The notes under the pieces were generated by a model. It had not been told where the DNA came from. It saw only the letters and a list, made by a program, of their open reading frames with translations, and searched no databases. A stretch of 64,000 bases of DNA, from NCBI RefSeq assembly GCF_000227135.1, contig NC_018255.1, forward strand, positions 174,831 through 238,830, given 5' to 3'. Positions 32,087 to 41,600 of the stretch are shown piece after piece. How positions within the stretch are numbered: the first letter of the stretch is position 1; every line of letters starts with the position of its first letter. The translations under genes and the position numbers were made by a program. The stretch comes from Leishmania donovani (lineage: Eukaryota > Euglenozoa > Kinetoplastea > Trypanosomatida > Trypanosomatidae).

Positions 32087-32947
32087 TCAGTTCGCGGCGC
32101 ACTGCGCACGATAGGAAAGCCGCTTCAAGTCAAGCATGTGCATCGCCTTCGACTGCGCCTTGTACTGCTTCAACAAATCCTGAAAGTCACCCTTGTCTGC
32201 CTTGTAGGCGTCCAGGGCGCGCCTTCCCACCGTCATACAGTCGCTGCTCATCCTACGCACGTCATCCTCGAGGGTTTTGATAAGGGCCTCGGGGGTGCCG
32301 ACGGAAAGGAGGAGTTGATTCTGCTCCAGTTGCTGCAACTGTGACACCTGTTCATCAAGGTGCTGCTGCAGGTCCTTTACCTGTGCCTCCAGCGTCTCCA
32401 CCTCGTTGCGTAGCGTCGTGTTCTCGTTCGCAACTCGCTCGATTTCACTGATGGTGTGACGACTCGCCTCTCGCATCAGCTTCACGATGGGCAGCTGGTA
32501 GCAGTACGCGTCAAGGCAGTTTGGGTTGGTCACCAGATCCTGCAGTAAGCGATCCGTCTCCCCGCTCAACTGTAGTGTTACGCTGCGCATGCTTGGCGGC
32601 TCTACAGGTCCCCAGCAATCTGCCGCGTTCTGAAACGCGTTACGGACCGCTTCGACCAAGGTGGACGTGGTACTGCTCCACTGGTACGCCAGTGCCTCGG
32701 AGGGGTTGATATTGGGAGGCGTGATAGGGACGTTGTGGCAACAATACGGCATCGTCGCCCTTGGCGCAGCCTTCGGAAACGACGAGGGCAGCGTCACGTA
32801 CAGAGAGAGGGCATACTCAGTCATCGGGGTGATGCGCAGTACATCATCCACCTTAAGCACCGTCTCCTGCGCGCTTTCCGTGACGACGGAGGTCGATGGG
32901 AACTGACGCCGCAGCTCCTCCAGTTGGCTACTGCGATCTGGAGGCAT
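32087..32947 (-). CDS. VPS37-like ESCRT-I subunit with UEV-like N-terminal region
   Basis: 286 residues from ATG; an 18-codon upstream extension starts at GTG and was dropped. Residues about 30-110 resemble a UEV fold of the type in VPS37A: a YALSLYVTLPSSFPKAAP strand pair, then Asn/Pro-rich NVPITPPNINPSEALAYQW and a helix with LVEAVRNAF. Residues about 135-280 look like the Mod(r) domain, a long helical hairpin with predicted coiled coil (165-215). It ends in QYKAQSKAMHMLDLKRLSYR, similar to the conserved terminal helix of VPS37. ESCRT-I sorts ubiquitinated membrane proteins into multivesicular bodies on late endosomes, with VPS23 and VPS28 as partners. No catalytic residues are expected. 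The assignment is by motif pattern, and another coiled-coil protein is possible. Confidence 0.6.
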   Translation of the reverse strand: MPPDRSSQLEELRRQFPSTSVVTESAQETVLKVDDVLRITPMTEYALSLYVTLPSSFPKAAPRATMPYCCHNVPITPPNINPSEALAYQWSSTTSTLVEAVRNAFQNAADCWGPVEPPSMRSVTLQLSGETDRLLQDLVTNPNCLDAYCYQLPIVKLMREASRHTISEIERVANENTTLRNEVETLEAQVKDLQQHLDEQVSQLQQLEQNQLLLSVGTPEALIKTLEDDVRRMSSDCMTVGRRALDAYKADKGDFQDLLKQYKAQSKAMHMLDLKRLSYRAQCAAN

Positions 32948-35073
32948 GTGAACCAGACAAATGGAAGAGCGAGCAGTTGAGGGAAGAAAAGTCGGAGCCA
33001 CAACGGCAAAATACCAAGCCTTGCCCTAAACCAACCAACAACTACAAAAACAAAACATGCAAAACACAATACGCAAGCGTCGGCCTCTTCCAACGGAGGG
33101 AAACAGGCTCAGAGATGTCCACGTGGCAGCGACGGAGAAGATCGCAACGGAAACGAGAGAGAATCAATGAGGTTGGGTCATCACCCCCCTCTTCCAATCA
33201 CGATAGGTGCAAGGCGTGTGTGTGTGTGTGTGTGACACCCCCAATCCCTCGCGCAACACGAATAGGTAGAGAGAAAGTCGCTCGCGCGTGCGTGCGCTCA
33301 CCTCCAGTGTGCTCAATGAAAGGAAGGCTTTGTGGTAACGGGTGAAGAGGATAAGATGGGGTGAAGCGGGTCAGGGGAGGAGGGGGGAGGCGGTCGCACC
33401 GGCGAGGAAAGAAGAAATGGGCCTATGCAGGCGTCTGCTTTGCTGGAGCTGACGCGCTGCCGATCCTTGGCCAACAGCATCCGTTAAGGATATAAAACTA
33501 CCAAAAAGACAGGTGAAAAGACCGATGCGGATTTAAAGGGAAATGGGATGAGAGGGCTTGATTCGATGCACTCCACGAGCACACGACCAAATACTGTGAT
33601 TCTGAACTCGTGTTCCACACCCCACGGCACATCTGCTTTCATGCAGAAAAACTTCTTCGCGGGAGACGCAGACCCCAACGACGGTGCCAAGTTGCACACC
33701 GGCTTTCGGGGGAGGAGTGAAGTCGTCACTTTCCAACGCAAACTATTAGCACTGGCAGGCAACGGCTGCATCAGAGCGATTTAATAGGAAACGAAGTAGG
33801 ACCCTCCGTGATTTCTGCGTTTTACAGCGCTTCCAGCAGAGCACCACTGCTGTTCCACAAAGGCACGACTCCTTCACCCCTTTCAAAAAGCATTTATTCT
33901 GCCGCTAGTCAGCCCGTACACGCATGCACAACCACTGCTAACCTAACTCTGCGGCTCTGTGGCTACATCATGCTTGTCCAACATAAACCGTCTGCCGTCG
34001 AGCCGGGCTGCACGTCACGCAGGTTCTTCCTCTTCTTCCTCACCCCTTCCTCTCGCATAGATGCAGCGCAACCGGCGCCGGTAGAAACTTAAGTGAGCTG
34101 CAGGCCGTGATCAGAGCGGGCCGCGTCCAGAGACCTGTTACAGGGCGGCGGCGGTGAATTAATTCATGTGCACAGTAGGAATCTCGGCGTGATGACTGAG
34201 ACCGGTAACAAGGGCCCTGATCCATGCTGATGCGTCTGCTCCTCTGGCGGTGCTGCTGCAACAAGCTGGCACCCCTCCGCTCTGTGATATGATGAAAATA
34301 TGTCGAGAAGACTAGCTGAAATCAGCACCGCACGAAACGCGCGAGTGACCGCAGATTTTGCACCACCATACGTCGTAAAGCGCCATCCTCCGATGTTACT
34401 GCGTCTGCGTTGAGAGCACCGTGAAGAAGCGCACGTCATCCTTGTCTTACTGCGCGTTGGTAGCGACCGTTGACGTCACTGAACCTCCCGCATATCATCC
34501 GTTGCGCGGGGAGTAGAACAGAGCAACACTGAATAGCCGCACGCTTCTCTTACGCGGCAAGCTTCACTCCACCATTCAAAATATAACGAAAAACGCTCCG
34601 AAAAAACGCTAAAAATATAACAACGTCAACGCAGGAGGGGGAGAGGGGAGATGGTAGGAGAAGGACAAAAGGCACGCCGTGGCGGAGGGGAGGGGCAAGC
34701 GGAGGGAGCAGCGAGAAGGGGCAGCACACAAGCACCCACATGCACAGGCACACCGTGCTCGTGGCACCGCGCCCGCAACCGTGCCCCCTCACCGCAAAGG
34801 CAAGAGCGTGCGAAACGAGAAAGAGAGAAAGCGAAGATCTGCATTATGCAGAAAAGAAGTGAAACTATTCCGTTACATGAATGTGTATAGAGATGGAGGG
34901 CCGACGCACTGCCACGCGCATTTGCCCACACTGCACAGTGCATGCGGCAGTGGCACACACGCCCCTACGGCGCGTAGCACCGTTGTTCGCACATGCCGAC
35001 GGGGACACGAGCGCCACACACAGACACAAACACGCGCGTGAATGCCGCCACTTGTGCACGAGAACCAGGGCGA
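32948..35073. other. gp63 3' UTR and VPS37-like 5' region
   Basis: 2.1 kb. A pyrimidine tract at about 33044-33062 with AG at 33042-33043 is a likely acceptor for the VPS37-like gene; further AGs follow. The block at about 33480-34560 lacks microsatellites and is AT-richer than the other gaps, with near-palindromic or mixed-composition stretches. It could be a degenerate retroposon (SIDER) of the kind common in Leishmania 3' UTRs, but I cannot show it. Small open frames in the block have low third-position GC and are not counted as genes. Confidence 0.5.
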
Positions 35074-36774
35074 TCAGCCCATGAAAAGCACCACGAGAAG
35101 CACTGCCACCACCGCCGTCACACTTGTCCGCGCACCAGTCACGCTGTGGTCGGTGAGAAGCCTACTGTATTCTTCGTACAGCGAGGCGTTTATGTTGATG
35201 GCGCACACGGACTCATAAGAGGGGCACACCAAATGCCCTTTAGAGAAGGACGGGCTCAATGTCGACAGGTTGTAGGTGCTGCCAGGCGGACAATCCCGGA
35301 ACGCAGACGCGCCATTTATTTTGACGCCGTACGCGGAGCTGCCGCACTGCACCTCAGCACAGATGCCGTGCTGCTGGACCGCCGAGTCATCAATGGAAAA
35401 GCCTGCCGGTGTGTCGACACAGCGCGACATGACGCCATACACGCTGCCCTTCAGGGCGTTCGTTTTAGCGGCACACATTGTGTCGTCGGCAGCCCTCACA
35501 AACGGGCAGAAGTCCATCAGGGGATCTGGGCCACCCAACCTCGGGTCACCGAAGTATTGAAAATAGGTGGGCAGGTTGGAATTGTAAGAGGTAAGGATGC
35601 ACCGCCCGATGCCTCGGCGATCAGAGGTGCAGCTCCACGGAGCGTCGGGGGCATCGCAAAACATGGCAGGAATCTGTGAAGTGCTTTTGATGACGCACCG
35701 CTCGGAACTCAGTTTGCAGCCCACTTCGTGGCCGTACGCCATCGGCTCCGCCTTGGCGTAGTTGCCCTGGTAGTAGCCCGTGTCCTCCATGGCGGCGATG
35801 GTGAGCGCCGAGTAGACGCCGACGCCGCTGAAGCCCGCCATCAGCTCGTCTTTGGCGCTGCGGCGCTTCCAGTGTGACGAAACGGTTCCCTTTCCACCCT
35901 CGTCTTCCAGCTCCATGGAAGCCTGCGTTTTGCAGCCGTAATGTAGCTGCGCCTGCGCAACCACGTTTGCGCTGCGAATGACAGGTGAGGGGCTCTTGCC
36001 TCGAAAAGAAGCCATCACCAGCATGTTCTGTTGCTTGAAAACTGACCTCGTGAAGCCGAGTGCATGCAACACCTCGTGCGCGACGACGCGCACGGTCTTC
36101 GGCTCGGCGGTGATGTACTTGGGTGAGATGGTCGCCACGCCCACAGACGAGCGGCCATTGTCGAAGCTCTGACACTTCACCGCCCACGCGATGACACTGC
36201 CAGATGTTGGCGCAGCAGACATGTACAGAACAAAGTCGGCGTCCGGCACACCGGTCTTCATGTGTTCTTCGGGTATGCTGAACTGACCGCAGATACTGTG
36301 TTTCTTTATAAAGGGGCTAACAACTATGTTGCCGTTCTCCCGCTGCACGTTCAGCCGCTCTTGGTGCAGCTGTACTGCGGATGGAATCAGCAGCTCCAGC
36401 AGCACCCGTTTCTTTTCTCTTGTGAGAACGTCCGCTGCGCTGCAGGTCACCCTGCCGCCACGGAAGGTGGGCCGACTCTGGCCCGAAGCGGTGCAGTGCT
36501 GGCTGCTGTTCGAGATGTCCTCTGTGAAGACGGCAATGCGGATGGGCTGCCAGGCCCCCGTTGCGGCAGCCGCAACCGCAAGCTCCCCGGTAGGCGGCTC
36601 TACACGGCTTATCACACTCACGCGGGTGCCGATCATGCGCGCCTCCAGCTCGTCAAACCCGCAGCGCGGCTCCTCTGAGTCGGCTCGCTCCGGGTCCCCC
36701 TGCGCTGCGCCAGCGCCGACAACGCAACACACCAACGCAAAGGTCACCGCGATCCCCAACAGCGTGCGGCGCAT
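35074..36774 (-). CDS. GP63: Leishmanolysin (gp63), GPI-anchored surface metalloprotease, peptidase family M8
   Basis: 566 residues from the ATG that begins a clear signal peptide (MRRTLLGIAVTFALVCC); upstream codons to a GTG are ignored. The zinc site HEVLHALGF has His233, Glu234 and His237. The third ligand His301 sits in SHWKRRSAKDELM, with the Met-turn Met312. A propeptide cysteine (C38 in RCGFDE) may act as the cysteine switch that keeps the zymogen inactive. Many cysteines of the C-terminal domain are present. The last 17 residues are hydrophobic, typical of a GPI-anchor signal. Leishmanolysins are zinc endopeptidases on the promastigote surface that degrade host and matrix proteins. 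This copy is single, has an apparently short propeptide, and is probably divergent from the tandem gp63 genes on another chromosome. All catalytic residues are intact. Confidence 0.95.
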   Translation of the reverse strand: MRRTLLGIAVTFALVCCVVGAGAAQGDPERADSEEPRCGFDELEARMIGTRVSVISRVEPPTGELAVAAAATGAWQPIRIAVFTEDISNSSQHCTASGQSRPTFRGGRVTCSAADVLTREKKRVLLELLIPSAVQLHQERLNVQRENGNIVVSPFIKKHSICGQFSIPEEHMKTGVPDADFVLYMSAAPTSGSVIAWAVKCQSFDNGRSSVGVATISPKYITAEPKTVRVVAHEVLHALGFTRSVFKQQNMLVMASFRGKSPSPVIRSANVVAQAQLHYGCKTQASMELEDEGGKGTVSSHWKRRSAKDELMAGFSGVGVYSALTIAAMEDTGYYQGNYAKAEPMAYGHEVGCKLSSERCVIKSTSQIPAMFCDAPDAPWSCTSDRRGIGRCILTSYNSNLPTYFQYFGDPRLGGPDPLMDFCPFVRAADDTMCAAKTNALKGSVYGVMSRCVDTPAGFSIDDSAVQQHGICAEVQCGSSAYGVKINGASAFRDCPPGSTYNLSTLSPSFSKGHLVCPSYESVCAININASLYEEYSRLLTDHSVTGARTSVTAVVAVLLVVLFMG

Positions 36775-38646
36775 TGGCGAAAAGTGAGGGCGCCAGCGAG
36801 ACTCGGTGCGTGCGCGTGCGGAGAGGTCGAGCTGTTGTGTGGGTTTGTGTGGCACAGCTGTGTCTGTGATACACGGAGAAGTGTGCCCCGTACAAAGAAC
36901 ACCGAGCAACCTCACCCGACAACTGTTGAGCCGGCTTGAACGCCGAGCAGTGGAAGATCACGGGAAACGTAAAGGGGGTCGAGGTACTCGCGTGTCTCAC
37001 GGAAAGGGAGCGCGAGAGCGCGATGGAGGGGGGGGGGGCGGCGGGCCTGGGTGGGTGTGGGGATATAGGTGCACCTACGCGAGTCTGTCGGTGCCGGTGT
37101 GTGGGATTAGCGCCGACTGGTGTGGCGTTATGAACGCCGGGGAAATAGCAGAAAAGAAGGGGCACAAAGCCGAGGCAGAGCATTCAAAGAGGAGCAGGCG
37201 TACACTCTAGACAGGCACACGCTCTGCGTCAGAGCCTCGTTGCAGCGTGATAGCGAGCGCTGAAGGGGGCGGGCGAGCGGGGGATGCCTTGGCGGCGCAG
37301 CACGGAAAACAAGAAGATACGAAAACAAAGAGCAAGCAGCAGTAATCACAAGAGGATAATACGCCCGAACCGTTCAATGAGGGCGAGCGCACACCATAAT
37401 AATACAAGGAGCGGGACGCTGGCGTATCACTTCGAGGCTGAACGATCGTGGAAGCAGGGCAAAACAGTGTGTATGCGCGTGTGCCTGTGCATGTGTGTGT
37501 CTTGTCTAGGATGATGGACACCTCGCCGCCTGAGACGGCGGTGGGCGGTGCACGGTTGCGTCAAAAGGAGCGAGGCAGAAAGTACAGTGGTGGAGAGAAG
37601 ATGGTGGTGCATACAGGGTAGGATTCATCAATGAATAGAGGGTGCCGCAGCACCTGGTACCAGCGCGCGAGGGAAGGAAGTCGCAGAGGGGCTCGGATGG
37701 TAAGCAGAGGTCATCTTGGGCTCACGTACCGACAACGATTGGTGAAGGCTACTGAAAGCATCTCCACGCTTGTCGCTGTCGCGCCTCCTCACGCGCTGCA
37801 GAAGAGCCGAATGGATGCAGCCAAGCCCGTCGGCACGCGCGTAGCGCGCCGAGCTCACCACTCGCATGATCCCCTATTTCGGTACGAGCAGCGTCGTCGT
37901 GACCCTCCTCCACCTCGTAGAGTGCGGGGGAGTGGAGAAGAAGCGTGCGATAGCTTGGCAGCTCCCTCTTCTCCCGAGCCGAGCGGGGTGACGGTGGCAG
38001 TGCGTGGTAGTGCACAGCGCCTGCTCCCCTTTTGCACGCCTCTCCCCCGGTTCCCGAGAAGCGTGCACCTACGCACGCACATGGAAGTGCGCGCGCTAGT
38101 CGTTTTGTCTTTTGCAGTCGGTATAGCCATGCGTTCTGAACGTTCTTCGCCGTTCCTCTTGCCTTTTTGGAGGGAGAAAGGGTGCGCGCCACGACGCCAC
38201 GCAGCGCTCTGCAGGGAGTGGGTGGAAGGGAGTGTGACAGGCGGGACGTGCAACATGCCGCCAAAGAATGACAAGGAGACAAGCACAGCGAGAAGGGGAC
38301 GCCAAGCGACAACGCAGGAGGGGGAGTCACATACATAAGGGGCATACATCGACTTTTAGGCTCAACGCACGTGCAAACAAGATGAAAGGCAGTGAGAGAG
38401 GGGGGTCGAATGTTTCCGTGGAACGCAGCGTTATACAGAGACCGAGCGCCACTGTTGCTGGGTGAAAAGAAGAGACGAAAGAAATGAACGAGATGGCGCA
38501 CACACGCACACACGCGGGGCAAAGGAGGAGCGGCCATGCGCTCATGGCAGAGAGTCTATCTCCGCATCCCCTAAGACGGATTTACTTGTCGGCCGTGTCA
38601 AAAGCCGTCAGACGGCTCCCTCCTCTCGCTGCGAGTGCGCCGACGC
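36775..38646. other. Intergenic region between gp63 and the CDKL-like kinase
   Basis: 1.9 kb with no supported gene. It includes the gp63 5' UTR at the left and the kinase 3' UTR at the right. A G-run lies near 37027-37036. A 262-codon open frame (37749-38537, minus) has no recognisable domain and unstructured composition. Confidence 0.6.
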
Positions 38647-41600
38647 TCAAAGTACCAGCCGACTCTTTCTCCGACCTCCCCCCGCGTGCAGCTGCTGCGC
38701 GCTCAGCACGCTCGCTCCGCCGAGAAGCGGCTGGGGAGGTGCTAGTGCGGGTCCGGGTATCTTCCGGGAGGATGTGGTCGCGCCGTTCTCCGCGCCGCGT
38801 GCCTCCAGCGAGCCCCGCATCGGCAGAGACGAAGTTTCGCAGACGTTCGTCAAATCATCCTCGTTTAGCGCCGGTACGCCCTTTGGCGCGGCAGCGAACA
38901 ACGCCGGGGCGACGCTGTGCCTCCTTGTCCTCGCGGTGATGTCCACCGCTTCCGTCTTCGCAGCAGAGCCCTTTCCTTCGAAGGGAGCTGACGAGCCATC
39001 GCTGTCTCGGTCGAGGCCTCGAAACGGAGCAGAGTTGCCGGGCATGCTAGTTGGCATCATAGCCGTCGCGCCGCTGCGGGTGGGAGGCCAGGTGGCGGTG
39101 CAGGGCACCTCGTCCTGACGCTGCTGGTTGGTGCGCCGGGGTTCTGGTGGAGTGCCCATCAGCACTACAGTTTCCAAGTCGTCCGGCATCGTAATGGGGG
39201 GAGTGGTGGAGAGCGGGGTTGCATTCTCGTGTCTGCGGTGCCTCACTCGTGGGCCACAAGCGGCCGAGTCAGCAAACAACTCCTCACTGAGAGAGAGCTC
39301 GATAGGTATGTCGGAAAGACAGCGCTGTTGCCGCGTGCCAGACAGTGACACGATTGGCGACTCCATCGATGCCCGCCTAGTATCAGTTTCGCTGCGTTTC
39401 TGCGGTTTGGGCGACAGAGTCGGCGACCAAGCAGAGTCCTTCGCGACAAGAGGTGAGTGCGCAGAAAAGGCGCTGCTTCCGAATACAGGATCAGGACCGA
39501 GGGAGGTAGACGCCTGAACCAAGCATGCGCCCACAGCGGTGGCAGGGTGGTGATGACGCAGCAACGCTGGAGCGAGTCGGCGTGTTGGGGGCGAGGCCAC
39601 AGAGTTAGGAGTCGTGAAGGACATCCCCGTACTAGCAGATGTGCTTGCATGGCAGCCGTTCGTCGACAGCTCGCGGAGCTCACCCTCTCCCTGAAGGGCA
39701 AACGAGAAAGGGTGGATGGTCGCCAGCTTCAAGGGCGACGAGGCGGTGCGGGAAGACCGGAAAATGAGACTAGGTGCTGCGCGGCTGCTGCCGACTGTGG
39801 TGGCGTTTGCGTTGTGTGTGCTGGTGTTCCCGGAATGCGAGTTCGAATCCATGCGAAGGGGGCGTCCTCCGGTACCGCCGCACGGGTGCGGCGGTCTTTG
39901 GAGGCTTTGTTGCCGTCCATTATCCTCTAATTTGCTGTTGGTGGTGGCTTCGACCAACGCCGAGGTTTTACCAGAAGCTGCGGTGTCCCGCTTCGCAGCC
40001 CAGGCGCGCGAGCTCGCCGTCCCTGAGCACCGCCTTCTTGTTTCTCCCAGCGTTAGCGAGGAGCTGGAGTTGCCTCCGCCGCGGTCCCCGTTCGGTTGTA
40101 CATCATTATCCAGCATCTCGGGTGGTTGAGACGCCGGCACCACATGCTCTGCACAGGCAATGGTAGAGGCTCTTGTATCCCCTTCGTTTCTGTCGCGAGT
40201 GCCTCCACCAGCGTCGGTGTCGGATTCAGCGTGCTCTGGCGTGTGAGAGACCGGCGCAGCGACGACCGGCGCTAGAACCTCCACAGCACTGGGTGGGCCC
40301 ACCACGAATTCGAGACTTTCGATCTCCTGCAACAACGTAACCCGCTCCGGGGCCGGCAACGGCCGCACCTCACGCGGCAAATGAGGCGATACAAAGCGCG
40401 AAAGCCCACGCTTCTTGCCGCCACCCACGCGCGCGTCGCTCACCGAGAGCAGCGCCGGCGCCTCTGGAGAGCTGCGGGCGAAAAGAGGCCTCGGCAGCGT
40501 CGGGCTGTGGTGGTTACCGTTTGCGATGCCGCCGCGGGCCGTCGGTGTGCTGGTGCGGCGACCCGGCTGCGGAGGTGGACGCGATTTGGCCGTGCTCCGT
40601 CGCCTCAGCAACGACACCTCCGCTGGCTCCTGTGCAGTCGCGCGACACGAGCTGGAAGGAGTCGTCGCGTTAACACAGGATGGGGCGGCTGGAACGACGT
40701 GCAGCCCATGTCCATCGATCCTCCTGCCCACGCTGGAGCGCCGCTCTTTCGTCGCAGAGCCCAGCCCGCCAGTGCGGCCAGGATCGCCGCGCGCACTCCG
40801 CAGCGCGTTGGACATCATGGAGCTGCTGCTGCTGCACGTGTGTGCGCCCTTCGAGTTTGCTGCGGCTCCCTTTTCGACGCCTCTTCCGCTGCCCTGGCAG
40901 CGGGGCGCGCTCACCGGTCCACTGGGGTGCCGCCGCTTTTCTGTGTGGTCCTCTGGCGCTGACTGCATCAGATCATATTTAGAGGTGGACTGTACTACGT
41001 TGGGTGCGAGCGCCTTTGACCGACTCGTGGGGATTGACTTGAAAGAGTACGTCTTTGCCGGCAGGGATGACGGTGAAGTGGTGCGGCATGCGTTCGCCGC
41101 ACTGATTTTGCTCGACGACAGCCGGGAGTCCACCACGCCGCCGCTGCGCCTCTGTGCCGTTCGTCGAGACTGCAGCACAGAGGGAGAGGCAGGGTCATCC
41201 ATGCCACTTACCGCGGTGGTGGGTACCGCCCCACCAGCGCCACTGGGTTCCTGCGCAGCCGTATTCATTGGTGAGGAGTCGCTTCCCCTCAGCGCCGCGA
41301 CGTTCCCGCCGCTCTCTAGGCTGGATGTGCGGTGTCGAAGTTGCCGCGCATCTCGCGGGCTGTGGTGGCTTTGCCGGGACTGGAGCAGGGAGGTGGAGCT
41401 GCAGTCATCACTGTGCATGGATGCGTCGCGCTGAGTGGCACGCGTGTTCGCGCCTTCGGAGGCTGCCTGTCGACGCAGCACAGGTTGGCCACCATTGTTG
41501 CTCTCCTCTGGCGCCAGCGGTGGTGGTGAGTTGCCGCCCTCGGCAGCCCCGTTACACGCTGCCGCAGAGGCGTGGCGACAGCCCGTCTCTGTTGGCTTTG

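Noticed and set aside
33484..33771. 95-codon minus-strand ATG frame in the gp63 3' UTR
   Set aside because: Third positions are A/T-rich, unlike any real gene in the window.
37749..38537. 262-codon minus-strand open frame between gp63 and the kinase
   Set aside because: No recognisable domain, mixed composition, and overlapping open frames of similar length in other phases.
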